A stretch of DNA of 64,000 bases, taken from positions 124,001 to 188,000 of the forward strand of contig NZ_JFHK01000003.1 in NCBI RefSeq assembly GCF_001636545.1, read 5' to 3'. This DNA is from Kosmotoga arenicorallina S304. Its GTDB lineage: Bacteria; Thermotogota; Thermotogae; Petrotogales; Kosmotogaceae. Positions 51,135 through 60,233 of this stretch are shown piece by piece. Every line of letters starts with the position of its first letter. Position 1 is the first letter of the stretch. Made by a program: the position numbers and the translations under genes. The notes below the pieces were generated by a model. The model was not told the DNA's origin. It did no database searches and was given only the letters and a program-made list of their open reading frames with translations.

Positions 51135-51942
51135 TTATGAAACTTCCTTTCCTGTGCAAATAACAATCGACCGAAAGGGCAACCGGCAGAGTGGCTATGT
51201 GTGTTGGATAGTGCTCTATATTTACTGAATACGCGCTTATACCATTGCCCAGCCCCTGATACCCAAGTTTTAAGGCATTTATCTCTTTCAGGAGTTCCTC
51301 TTCTAAGAGACTATATTCCTTAACGAAGTTCCTTTCTTCAAACCCTCTTGTTAAAGCAAGCTTTGAAAGCAAAAGGGCTTCTTCGGACGTTCCACCTATG
51401 CCTATCCCCACATGTAATGGCGGACAAGCATTTGCACCAAGACTTTTTATATGATTAAGGACTATCTCTTTTAGATCTCTTGTGCTTGATGATGGGCGCA
51501 GCATGAAGAGAGCACTTAAATTCTCGCTTCCACCACCTTTTATCAAGAACCTTGTCTCCAGCTTATTACCTTCAACCATAAAAATGTGGCAAATTATCGG
51601 CGTGTTATCCCCGGTATTAATGCGCTCAAAAAGAGGATCAGAAACCACCGAATATCTATAAGGTTGAGAAATATATACATCTCTTACAGCTTTTTCGAAT
51701 GTTTCTGGAAGAGGTTCTTCCAATCTTACTTTATGACCTATAAAGGCAAAAAACTCAACCATGCCCGTATCCTGACATAAAGGTAGCTTTTCTTTTTCAG
51801 CGATTTCCATATTTTCCAGGATAATTTCAGAAAAAGGCCCTTTATATTTTTCAGCTTCTTTCCGAACTTGCTCACAAGCAATTGTATTAGCCTTAATAAG
51901 TTCGCTCTTAATGATTTCACAAAGTTTGTCAGCTATAATCAT
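51121..51942 (-). CDS. Class I fumarase / tartrate dehydratase alpha subunit
   Basis: 273 residues. The three cluster cysteines are present: LPLCQDTGM near residue 56, ANACPPLHVGIGIGG near 190 and LSVDCYLH near 262, with GGGSENLS in between. The family binds a [4Fe-4S] cluster that is oxygen-sensitive, as expected in an anaerobe. Thirteen bases separate it from the lyase gene upstream. Confidence 0.92.
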   Translation of the reverse strand: MIIADKLCEIIKSELIKANTIACEQVRKEAEKYKGPFSEIILENMEIAEKEKLPLCQDTGMVEFFAFIGHKVRLEEPLPETFEKAVRDVYISQPYRYSVVSDPLFERINTGDNTPIICHIFMVEGNKLETRFLIKGGGSENLSALFMLRPSSSTRDLKEIVLNHIKSLGANACPPLHVGIGIGGTSEEALLLSKLALTRGFEERNFVKEYSLLEEELLKEINALKLGYQGLGNGISAYSVNIEHYPTHIATLPVALSVDCYLHRKGSFIIEDS

Positions 51943-51955
51943 ACAATCACCGTTT

Positions 51956-53392
51956 TCATAAAGTGCTGAGAATTTCGTTCAAAGATTTCTTGTAATCAAG
52001 TGCTTTTTCACTGAGCTCATTGCATTTCTTTTGTGCTTTTTCCAAAGAGTTTTCAAACTCTCTCAGAAGTTTTTTCATACTTTCTTTGGAAGGTCCCCCG
52101 TATATTTTTCTCACTTCCACAAAGTGTTCAGGAGAAAGTATTTCCCGAATTTCCTTTTCGGAAAAGCGAAATGGCTCTCCCGTTTCCCTTTCAAAACTCT
52201 GTTTTAGCACATCAAAAGATTTACCTGAGCGCACAAAAGCTGAAACTATTTTATGTGCCGTTCGAAAATCTATATTTGCTTCTCTTACAAAAGTATCTGC
52301 TAGCTCTGTCGTTGTTGCTCCGGAAGATATAGCCAGTTCTTCGCATTTTTTAGCGTTTACTTCCACTGCATCTATTACCGTTCTCAGTAATACCAATGCG
52401 GAATCAACGTATTCGCTTGCACTATCGAAAATCCTTAGTGGAGCATCTGCTACTTCGTTAACATCTTGAAAGGGGACATTTCTGAAAAGTGTGGTTAGAT
52501 TCACAAATTCTCCTGCAGCCATTTCTGAAAAAATCCTTATATGTTCAAGAATTACAGGGTTTCTTTTTTGAGGCATTATACTGCTTATCTGCACGAGATC
52601 ATCTGGAAAGTCGACCAGTCCCACTTCATTGGATGCTTTATGACTGATGTCGGCGATAAACCTTCCGATATCTTCAAGAAATAATCTGATGACTGACGAA
52701 GGATATGTAATCCAGTGCGATGAAACTATCGCACGATAAGAGTTTTCCACTGGTCTTTTAAAACCTAAAAGCTTTGCAAGCTCTTCGCGATCAAGATTAA
52801 ATCCGCTTGTAGTTATAGCAGCTGAACCAGCTGGACAAAGATTTACTATATTATATGCTGCAAAGAACTGTTCGAGGTCTTCCATAATTTCAAAGGCAAA
52901 AGCCGATAAATAATGGGCAAAGTTAGATACTTGTGCAGGTTGCCCATGAGTGTAAAGTAAAAAGAGTTCTGTTCCAGTTGTTAAAATTTTTCTATGAATT
53001 CTCTTTAAAAGGAGAATTATTGATCTCATAATCTTGAGGAGCCTTTCTCTTATATGCATCCTAAAAACAGTTGTATCAAGATCGTTTCTGCTTCTCCCTG
53101 TATGCAAATAGCCCGCAATAGCAGGTCCTATGAGTTTTGAAAGCTCTTCTTCAAAAAGGAAAAAAAGGTCTTCAAAACCTTCTGGCAATTCTTCTGGCAA
53201 ATTTGTTTTTTCTTCAAAAGTTAAAATCGCTTCCTTTATTTTTCTTGCTTTTTCAATGTCTATTACTCCGCATTTCTTAAGTACTATAAGATGCGCTTTG
53301 TTTTCTTCGATGAAGTATTTCAAGAAATTTTCTTTCCAGTTTTTATATGAGGGGTAAAGGACATGTCTTAGATAATTCTCATTTATTCCCAT
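51956..53392 (-). CDS. Argininosuccinate-lyase-superfamily lyase
   Basis: 478 residues. The superfamily signature SSIMPQKRNPVILEHIR is near residues 287-303, and YLHTGRSRNDLDTTVFRMH near 94 matches the substrate-binding part of ASL. Members cleave a C-N (or C-O) bond and release fumarate. There are no arginine genes nearby. The neighbours are a sugar importer, an amidohydrolase, fumarase and a SIS isomerase, so a catabolic lyase on an N-succinyl/aspartyl sugar-like compound is inferred. It overlaps the amidohydrolase gene by 14 bases. Confidence 0.85.
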   Translation of the reverse strand: MGINENYLRHVLYPSYKNWKENFLKYFIEENKAHLIVLKKCGVIDIEKARKIKEAILTFEEKTNLPEELPEGFEDLFFLFEEELSKLIGPAIAGYLHTGRSRNDLDTTVFRMHIRERLLKIMRSIILLLKRIHRKILTTGTELFLLYTHGQPAQVSNFAHYLSAFAFEIMEDLEQFFAAYNIVNLCPAGSAAITTSGFNLDREELAKLLGFKRPVENSYRAIVSSHWITYPSSVIRLFLEDIGRFIADISHKASNEVGLVDFPDDLVQISSIMPQKRNPVILEHIRIFSEMAAGEFVNLTTLFRNVPFQDVNEVADAPLRIFDSASEYVDSALVLLRTVIDAVEVNAKKCEELAISSGATTTELADTFVREANIDFRTAHKIVSAFVRSGKSFDVLKQSFERETGEPFRFSEKEIREILSPEHFVEVRKIYGGPSKESMKKLLREFENSLEKAQKKCNELSEKALDYKKSLNEILSTL

Positions 53393-54284
53393 TCACGGCA
53401 CTTCCTTTAAGAAGAGTTTCTATATTCTTATACAAAACCATGTCGATTTCATCATCTTTCATTCCAATATAAACCATGGCCCTGTATTGTTCATCGAAAT
53501 AGCTCTTTGAAAACCCTCTGGGGAACCAGCTGGAGTCTGTTCCAAAGATAATCCTCTCAGGACCGATGGTTTCGTAGTATTTTCTGAAGAGCTTTTCAAT
53601 AGTAAGTTCATAAGGCATCCATCTCATCCACTGATTCGAACCGCTTGTGTCTATAAATACATTTGGGCAGGTCCAGCACAAATTAAGGGTTTCAAAAACA
53701 TATCCGTCGCCAAAGTGAGGGATTATGAAGCTTATTTCCGGGAAATCTTTGGCAACATCGTGAATGATCAGTGGATTTATGTTGATGTGACTTGCAATTC
53801 CTCCAGCACCGCCCATGATTCCAAAGTGAATGAGAATGGGGATTCTGTAACTCTGGGCTACCTCCCATACAGGATAAAGGCTTCTATCATTCAAAGGAAC
53901 TGAAACTTTGGGACCAAGAATTTTGTAACCATTCAATCCCTTTTGCAGATATTTTTCAAGCGTTTCAGCAGCATTTGGTTCTGCTGGATCATGGTGGGCA
54001 TATCCCACAAACCTATCGGGGTGAGAAGATACTATTTTCAACATATTATCATTACCGTTCGCAGTAACAAAGACAACTTTAGAAAGGTCATATTTAAGAG
54101 TTTCTTTGTACCATTCCTCAATTAATTCTTCCAGATCATCTATTTTCTGTGGAACAGGAAATTGCCATGCTTTTCTCCACTTTTTGCGTTCTGATTTAAC
54201 CCATGGGTGAACTTCCCTATTCATAATGCTTCTAAGATCTGAAAGTGGAAAGTGAACATGTGAATCGATTACCCTCGTTATCAT
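53379..54284 (-). CDS. Amidohydrolase-2 family metal-dependent hydrolase
   Basis: 301 residues, TIM barrel. DSHVHF near residue 7 gives the HxH metal site, ILIHFG and IIPHFG give further His residues, and IFGTDSSWFPRG near 255 gives the catalytic Asp. Family members include hydrolases and decarboxylases. The substrate is unknown. ATG 54284 follows AAGGGGTG. It is coupled to the permease gene before it and the lyase gene behind it. Confidence 0.87.
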   Translation of the reverse strand: MITRVIDSHVHFPLSDLRSIMNREVHPWVKSERKKWRKAWQFPVPQKIDDLEELIEEWYKETLKYDLSKVVFVTANGNDNMLKIVSSHPDRFVGYAHHDPAEPNAAETLEKYLQKGLNGYKILGPKVSVPLNDRSLYPVWEVAQSYRIPILIHFGIMGGAGGIASHININPLIIHDVAKDFPEISFIIPHFGDGYVFETLNLCWTCPNVFIDTSGSNQWMRWMPYELTIEKLFRKYYETIGPERIIFGTDSSWFPRGFSKSYFDEQYRAMVYIGMKDDEIDMVLYKNIETLLKGSAVNGNK

Positions 54285-54289
54285 AACTG

Positions 54290-55111
54290 TCACCCCTTCA
54301 ATCCGGACATGGTAATGCCCTTTACGATTTGCTTCTGGAATATGAGGAAGAAAATTATAAGCGGTACTGTAGAAACTGCTGCCCCTGTCATGATGAGCTC
54401 CCAACTCATAGAATTTTCACTGGAAAAATACGCTACCCCAACGGGTAAGGTATACATTTCTGGTGAAGAAGTAACTATCAATGGCCACAAGAAGGCATTC
54501 CAATTGCCAATAAAATTGAAAATCGCAAGTGTAGCTAGAGCAGGTTTTACTAAAGGAAGTACTATCTTGAAATAGATGCCAAATTCCGAAACACCATCTA
54601 TTCTTGCTGCATCGATAAGATCATTGGGAATTGTAGACATAAACTGTTTCATGAGAAATATACCGAAAGCGCTTATCATACCTGGAAACATGATGCTCCA
54701 GTAAGTCCCCATCCAGTGAAGATTTCTCACCATAATGTACCATGGAATCACCAGCATCTCGGTGGGTATCATCAATGTGCTGAGAATCAAGATGAAAATA
54801 AGTTTTCTGCCAGGAAAATCAAATTTCGCAAGTGTATAGCCAATCAGTGAATCAAAGAAAAGGACTGAAATCGTTGTTATCATCGCTATCAAGAGACTAT
54901 TCAAGAACCATCTTGGGAAAAGCGAATAATTAAAAATATATTGATAGTTGTACAATGTTGGATATTTTGGAAATAGGTTGAATTCATATATTTCACCAGA
55001 GTCTTTGAAAGAAGAAGAGAACATCCAGATAAAGGGAAATACCATCAGCACGGCGAATATGGTTAGAAATATGTATGCTGAAACAGTTAATAATCTATCT
55101 CTTTTAATCAT
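54290..55111 (-). CDS. Sugar ABC importer permease (UgpE/MalG type)
   Basis: 273 residues, six helices, EAA loop LIDAARIDGVSEFGIYFKIVLP near residue 180. Normal length, without the coiled-coil insert seen in the other MalG-type protein. Second permease of a CUT1 importer. The ATPase is not in this operon, so a shared MsmX-like ATPase such as the one at 20.4 kb may serve it. Confidence 0.92.
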   Translation of the reverse strand: MIKRDRLLTVSAYIFLTIFAVLMVFPFIWMFSSSFKDSGEIYEFNLFPKYPTLYNYQYIFNYSLFPRWFLNSLLIAMITTISVLFFDSLIGYTLAKFDFPGRKLIFILILSTLMIPTEMLVIPWYIMVRNLHWMGTYWSIMFPGMISAFGIFLMKQFMSTIPNDLIDAARIDGVSEFGIYFKIVLPLVKPALATLAIFNFIGNWNAFLWPLIVTSSPEMYTLPVGVAYFSSENSMSWELIMTGAAVSTVPLIIFFLIFQKQIVKGITMSGLKG

Positions 55112-55130
55112 TTCATCACTCCTAAAACCA

Positions 55131-56018
55131 CTAATATTCTATGTTTTTGTTCAGGATTAACATCTGAACGAGAGTTATTACCATGATTATTCCAAAAAGA
55201 ATTACAGTTGCCGTCGCTGCAGTTCCCATATCAAAGGACATAAAAGCTTTCTGATATATATAGAGAACAAGAGGTTTGGTGGAATTCAGGGGACCTCCCG
55301 AACCTTGATCGGTCATATTGTAAACTTGAGTGAAGATCCTCAAAAAGGTAATACTTTGAGTAATAGCGAGAAACACGATTATAGGATTTAGAAGAGGGAT
55401 GGTTATTCTCCATAAAATCTGCCTTCTGTTGGCACCATCGATTTTTGCAGCTTCAATATACTCCTGAGGAATCGTTTGTAAACCAGCTAAAAAGATGATT
55501 ACACAATAGCCTAGGTTAACCCAGACAGTGGTGACAACTATTGAAGGAAGGGCTTGCGAAGTGCTCATCAAAAAAGGTTGAGAATCAATCCCAAAGATCG
55601 TTAGCAAATTGTTTATGAAGCCTATTGGAGGTTGTTGATACATCCATTTCCAAACCCAGCTGACTGCAACGAGGGGAGTAATGTAAGGCATAACGTAAAG
55701 CAATCTATAGAAACCTTGAAACTTTTTTATTCTATTCAAAACTAATGAAAGATATAAAGAAACAATTATAACTGCTGGCACACCAAATACAACATATTTC
55801 AATGTGTTCACTATGGCTTTCATAAAAACTTCGTCCTTGAAGATGTTTATATAATTCAAAAGGCCAATGAAATTCTTTTTTGGAGATATCAAATCCCAAT
55901 CTGTGAAGCTCAACCAAAATGAATACACCATGGGATAAAATCTCACTACGATAAAGAACAAAAGTGGTACAGATAAAAAAACATAAGCTGTTAGTATTTT
56001 TTTCTGTCTTAACCGCAT
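55131..56018 (-). CDS. Sugar ABC importer permease (UgpA/MalF type)
   Basis: 295 residues, six helices, EAA loop YIEAAKIDGANRRQILWRITIP near residue 200. ATG 56018 follows GGGAGTG. It pairs with the UgpE-type permease 19 bases downstream. Confidence 0.92.
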   Translation of the reverse strand: MRLRQKKILTAYVFLSVPLLFFIVVRFYPMVYSFWLSFTDWDLISPKKNFIGLLNYINIFKDEVFMKAIVNTLKYVVFGVPAVIIVSLYLSLVLNRIKKFQGFYRLLYVMPYITPLVAVSWVWKWMYQQPPIGFINNLLTIFGIDSQPFLMSTSQALPSIVVTTVWVNLGYCVIIFLAGLQTIPQEYIEAAKIDGANRRQILWRITIPLLNPIIVFLAITQSITFLRIFTQVYNMTDQGSGGPLNSTKPLVLYIYQKAFMSFDMGTAATATVILFGIIMVITLVQMLILNKNIEY

Positions 56019-56042
56019 TCTACACACTCCCAAAATACAAAA

Positions 56043-56070
56043 TTCAGCCCGGGGCTAGCCCCGGACTGAA
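56043..56070 (-). terminator. Intercistronic hairpin after the sugar-binding protein gene
   Basis: A 12-bp stem (56044-56055 with 56058-56069, one mismatch or G-U) with a short loop, followed on the minus strand by ATTTTG. Probably leaky, giving excess binding protein. Confidence 0.75.
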
Positions 56071-56074
56071 AAAA

Positions 56075-57337
56075 TCACTGAATAGAACTCCAGAAGTTGT
56101 CAAGAACCTTTTGCTCCTCTTCAGCAGCTTCTCTCCACGCAACTTCAGGAGATATACCTTTCAAAACGACTTTGTCAACTGCATCCATCATGACCTGTCT
56201 CTGAGCAGACTCATCAACGAAGAACGTCGCATGTGCATATTCCAACCCTCTAAGGAATGCTCCGTAAACAGGATCATCATAGTATTCCTTTGCTAGTTCA
56301 GGATTTGCAGGGAGTTCACCGACATTTTTAAGCCAGAGTTTCATGGATTCTGGTGAAGACAGGAATTTGATAAACTTCACTGCTGCCTCGAGCTTCTTGG
56401 GATCTTGCGTTGCATTTGTTGTAATGCCATTAGCCCAGAAAGATGCAAAATTGGATTTCACACCCATATAACTTGGAAGCTCTGCAACACCCCATTCAAG
56501 GCCTTTTATCTTGTTAAGTGTCCCTATTCTGAAAGAGCCATCAATAGTCATCGCTGCTTTTTGCGCCTTAAAGGCCGTTACATCATCATTCATGAAGCCG
56601 GGATATCCAACCTTATCTACTGTTATCAAATCGGTGTAAAATTTTAGAACATCGGAGCCAGCACCAGTTTTGTCGTAAAGAACTGTTCGAGAGTCTGAGG
56701 TATAGGGAACTCCTCCAAATTGTCTTACAAGGACTTCTCTTATCCAATGATGTCCCTGCCCAGAAGGTTGCATGGTGAGACCTTCCTGGACAATGTTTCC
56801 TTTCTTATCATACACTGTGAGCCTTTTGGCATATTCAACAAGCTCCTGTAAAGTTGTTGGTGGTTTCTCGGGATCAAGCCCTGCTTGTTCAAAAAGCTTC
56901 TTATTCCAGAAAAGAGCCAGCGATCTAACAGCAATAGGCAGAGCGTAATATTTCCCATTAAACTCTATTCCCTTTGATACAAAAGAGAAAAACTGTGATT
57001 GAAGATATTCCTTTGAAAAGTCCTCTTCGGGAAGGGGAATTAAATACCCTGAAGTAACGTACTTGGGAATCCACCCATAATAAAGGTTGATTACATCGGG
57101 TCCGACACCAGCTGGAATAGATGATGCCACTTTTTGATTGTAATTGGCATAAGGAAAAGTAACGTGTTCCACTTCAATATCAGGATTTTGCTTTTCAAAT
57201 TCCTTGATCAGCTGATCAATGGTGATCTTCTTTGTTTCATAGAAATATTGCCAGTAAGTAATCTTTGTTTTTGCCGCAAAAGTAAAACTGGTAAGTAATA
57301 CACCAAGCAGCACAAGAAGCACAAAGAACCGTTTCAT
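56075..57337 (-). CDS. Sugar ABC importer substrate-binding protein
   Basis: 420 residues. Signal peptide (MKRFFVLLVLLGVLLTSFTFA) without lipobox, then family 1 solute-binding fold (TYWQYFYETKKITIDQLIKE; GKYYALPIAVRSLALFWNK). First gene of the catabolic operon, under the ROK regulator encoded just upstream. The predicted ligand is a sugar or sugar conjugate. Confidence 0.91.
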   Translation of the reverse strand: MKRFFVLLVLLGVLLTSFTFAAKTKITYWQYFYETKKITIDQLIKEFEKQNPDIEVEHVTFPYANYNQKVASSIPAGVGPDVINLYYGWIPKYVTSGYLIPLPEEDFSKEYLQSQFFSFVSKGIEFNGKYYALPIAVRSLALFWNKKLFEQAGLDPEKPPTTLQELVEYAKRLTVYDKKGNIVQEGLTMQPSGQGHHWIREVLVRQFGGVPYTSDSRTVLYDKTGAGSDVLKFYTDLITVDKVGYPGFMNDDVTAFKAQKAAMTIDGSFRIGTLNKIKGLEWGVAELPSYMGVKSNFASFWANGITTNATQDPKKLEAAVKFIKFLSSPESMKLWLKNVGELPANPELAKEYYDDPVYGAFLRGLEYAHATFFVDESAQRQVMMDAVDKVVLKGISPEVAWREAAEEEQKVLDNFWSSIQ

Positions 57338-57376
57338 AAAAACGCCCCCTATGTGATTTTGCCCGTTATGGGCAAT

Positions 57377-58504
57377 TTATAAAAGAATTTCAGTTTGTCC
57401 GTGATAAACCGCCCCCAGCACTACTCCCAGCTCACCCAGCAAAGCCCTCTTAAAAGTAACTCTTTGGTATATCTCTTCAGGCACAATTTTTCGTATTGTC
57501 GGTAATATCAACTCAATTAAAGTTTCATACTGGTTATAGCCAATTCCACCAGTTATAACAATCACATCGGGATCAAAGAGTGTTATTATATTTCCGAGTG
57601 CTACCGCAAGATGTTCACAACCTTTAGTTAATACCTTTCTGAACATTTTGTCTTCTTTATGGGAAGCAAAGAACTCTTTAAGATTTACCTTTTTCCCAGT
57701 TAAATTACCAAATGTTTTTTCAAAACTGTATCCTGAAAACCAACTCTCAAGGCTTCCAAAGCCATTTGTAGATGCTTGATCATTGGGCCAGCTTGTAATC
57801 ATATAACCTACTTCCCCTGCCATTCCGTGAGAACCTTCATAAACCTCGCCGTTTATCACAAAGGCTCCCCCTGTACCAGTACCTAGAGAAAGTAGAAACA
57901 TATTTTTTGAGCCTCTAGCAGCACCTAACCACAACTCTCCCAGCGCATTCAGAGTTACATCATTCGCAACGCGAACGGGAAGGCCAAAACGCTTTTCCAT
58001 TTCTTTGGCAAGGTAAATGTTTCTAAGGTCGAAAGATGGTATGTAATGTACAACCTGATCATCACTGCTTACAGTACCAGGAACTCCCATGCTTATCGCC
58101 AACACTTTATCTTTGGGAATTTGCAAAACACTGTTGATACCTGTTTCAACAAGAGAAAAAAGCTCTTCTTTGTTCTTTATCCCTTTCGTGGAGAAATTCG
58201 TCTTTTCCAGAATTTTCCCTTCAAGATCTGTTAAAGCAGCTATCATTTTTGTTCCGCCTATGTCAAGTGCCACAATGTATTTGAAGTTGGGGACAAAAGA
58301 AAGTAGAATTGGCTTTTTTCCACCTTTTTTTGAGCTTAACCCGCGCTTTTTTTCCACCAACGCTCCCAAAGATACGAATTGTGAAACAATTTTTGACACA
58401 ATCGGCTTACTGAGTCCGATTTGCCTGGAGATCTCAGCCCTTGATATAAGACCATGCTTTCTAACTGTTTTTAGAACATTTATCTCAGTCTTTGTAAAAT
58501 TCAT
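57377..58504 (-). CDS. ROK-family transcriptional regulator
   Basis: 375 residues. The N-terminal winged helix (ISRAEISRQIGLSKPIVSKIVSQFVSLGALVE) is followed by a ROK sugar-kinase-like domain with VALDIGGTKMIAAL and the LSLGTGTGGAFV ATP/sugar site. XylR/NagC-like proteins of this type are sugar-responsive repressors. It probably controls the importer/lyase/fumarase operon behind it. I did not confirm the zinc-binding cysteines of typical ROK proteins. Confidence 0.92.
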   Translation of the reverse strand: MNFTKTEINVLKTVRKHGLISRAEISRQIGLSKPIVSKIVSQFVSLGALVEKKRGLSSKKGGKKPILLSFVPNFKYIVALDIGGTKMIAALTDLEGKILEKTNFSTKGIKNKEELFSLVETGINSVLQIPKDKVLAISMGVPGTVSSDDQVVHYIPSFDLRNIYLAKEMEKRFGLPVRVANDVTLNALGELWLGAARGSKNMFLLSLGTGTGGAFVINGEVYEGSHGMAGEVGYMITSWPNDQASTNGFGSLESWFSGYSFEKTFGNLTGKKVNLKEFFASHKEDKMFRKVLTKGCEHLAVALGNIITLFDPDVIVITGGIGYNQYETLIELILPTIRKIVPEEIYQRVTFKRALLGELGVVLGAVYHGQTEILL

Positions 58505-58531
58505 CGTAAATACGCTCCTTGTTCTGGGGTG

Positions 58532-58561
58532 TTAATTAGTAATCTTAATTAACTAACTAAA
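58532..58561. promoter_or_regulatory. Candidate ROK operator
   Basis: Between the ROK gene and the divergent membrane-protein gene lie TTAATTAGT and ACTAACTAA around a TTAATTAA centre. This TTAGT...ACTAA dyad resembles XylR-type operators. The rest of the 254-base gap shows nothing further. Confidence 0.45.
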
Positions 58562-58758
58562 TATAGCATCTTTTTGTCTAATATCCAAATTAAAAAAGGT
58601 CTTGATTAAAACATATATTCGCTCCATAAAAGAAATAACCGGCGAAAATCTGCTCCATTCAACAATAATTATGCATAATTTACTTTTATGCAGGGATTGT
58701 CCGGTTACTGGATTTGTTATAGACTTGAACCGAAAACTTAATTTAGAAGGGTGAGCAA

Positions 58759-59901
58759 ATGAAAAGCACTCAGAGAAAAGCACTTGAACCAATCTTTCTT
58801 CTAATATCTTTTGCCTTCTTTCTTTGGCTTTTTGGCAGCCGAATGGGATTGGGCAATATGTTTAAAACAATAATGTACACAGCACATGACCTTCTCCTCA
58901 ATACTGTATTCTTCATCATGGCAGTTGCCGTTTTGACTGGAGCGTTGGGCGGGCTTTTATCAGAATTTGGTGTGGTGAGGTTATTAAACAAGCTCCTATC
59001 ACCATTAATGAAGCCCCTTTATGATCTTCCAGGGGCTGCCGCTATTGGTATAATCACAACATACTTATCTGATAATCCAGCTATACTCACTTTGATAAAA
59101 GACAGGTACTTTGTGAGATGTTTCAAGCAATATCAACTACCCCTTATGTGTAATCTGGGTACTTCTTTTGGTATGGGTCTCATGTTAACCACGTTTATGA
59201 TCGCACAGTCAGCTATTGCGGGATACAATTTGCTAGTTCCAGTACTGATTGGAAATGGCGCAGCAATAATTGGCAGTATAATTTCTGTAAGAATAATGGG
59301 CCATTTTACACGAAAGGCATTTAGAAACACGGCAGCCTTTGGCGAGATTTCCATACCTTCCAGTACAGAGGCGCATACTGAGAAAAGTTACTTTGAAAGA
59401 TTTATGGATGCGGTTCTCGAAGGTGGAAAGAGCGGTGTAGATTTGGGTCTTTCCATTATTCCTGGCGTTTTGATTATTTCCACCTTTATCATGATGCTCA
59501 CTTATGGCCCTGCGTCACCTTCTGGATACTCAGGTGCCCCATACGAAGGTATAGCTGTATTACCATGGCTGGGTGAAAAGCTCTTCTGGATATTGAAATT
59601 ACTCTTTGGATTTAATTCACCAGAGCTTATTGCTTTCCCATTGACTTCTCTGGGATCCACTGGAGCAGCCCTCGCCCTTGTGCCAAAGTTCATTGCCGAT
59701 GGCATACTCATGCCAAATGATGTTGCTGTACTTACCGCTATTGGTATGTGCTGGAGTGGTTACCTCTCAACCCATGTAGCCATGATGGACTCTCTGGGAT
59801 CTCGAAATCTTGTTGGGAAAGCCATATTCAGCCACACAATTGGTGGAATAGGAGCCGGGATAATTGCCCATTTGTTATATACTTTGGTATCATTGGGGTG
59901 A
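58759..59901 (+). CDS. Nucleoside-recognition/gate-domain membrane protein (CD0519/CD1768-like)
   Basis: 380 residues, about nine to ten helices in two gate-like halves (AVAVLTGALGGLLSEFGVVR, and SIIPGVLIISTFIMML). The GTSFGMGLMLTTFMIAQSAI and WSGYLSTHVAMMDSLG segments are typical of the family. These proteins are related to nucleoside transporters and spore-maturation proteins. The substrate is unknown. GAAGGGTGAG precedes the ATG. It is divergent from the ROK gene and may be co-regulated. Confidence 0.82.
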   Translation: MKSTQRKALEPIFLLISFAFFLWLFGSRMGLGNMFKTIMYTAHDLLLNTVFFIMAVAVLTGALGGLLSEFGVVRLLNKLLSPLMKPLYDLPGAAAIGIITTYLSDNPAILTLIKDRYFVRCFKQYQLPLMCNLGTSFGMGLMLTTFMIAQSAIAGYNLLVPVLIGNGAAIIGSIISVRIMGHFTRKAFRNTAAFGEISIPSSTEAHTEKSYFERFMDAVLEGGKSGVDLGLSIIPGVLIISTFIMMLTYGPASPSGYSGAPYEGIAVLPWLGEKLFWILKLLFGFNSPELIAFPLTSLGSTGAALALVPKFIADGILMPNDVAVLTAIGMCWSGYLSTHVAMMDSLGSRNLVGKAIFSHTIGGIGAGIIAHLLYTLVSLG

Positions 59902-59947
59902 TTATGGAAACTAGAAAATCGTTGTACGTTGTGCGTGGCTTGAAAAG

Positions 59948-60110
59948 CCGAGAACCGAGAATCCGAGAGCCGAGAGGGCGAGACCCAAGAGAACTTCTAA
60001 ACACCAGCAGAGCTGGTCGTGGCAACTCCGAAGGAGTTCATAACACTGGCGTAGCCAGTCATACCCACGCGCAGCGTGCTTAGCCGATGAAAAGCAGCTC
60101 TCGGATTCTC
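59948..60110. repeat. Multi-hairpin intergenic repeat, copy 3 (left inverted repeat of the ATPase unit)
   Basis: Main content of the gap 59902-60233. Bases 59948-60082 are the inverted complement of 61675-61809 at 134 of 135 positions. Inside are four hairpins with 13-15 base units and the arm pair GAGAATCCGAGAGC (59957-59970) with 60097-60110. The fifth hairpin (near 60086) has decayed. The 120 bases to the ATPase gene contain AT-rich sequence with TATAAT-like words. Confidence 0.95.
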
Positions 60111-60233
60111 GTCTCTTAAGTCAACCGTGTCATCAGTTCATAGTGTGTTTTTGAGAGAATCAAGAATCAGAATTATAGTTGCAACTATTATAGTATAAAA
60201 TATAATATGCTATAATTTTATAGGGGTGGCTAT

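Noticed and set aside
51956-53392. Annotating the lyase as ArgH in arginine synthesis
   Set aside because: The motifs only show the superfamily. The surrounding genes are sugar import, hydrolase, fumarase and isomerase genes, and no arginine gene is near.
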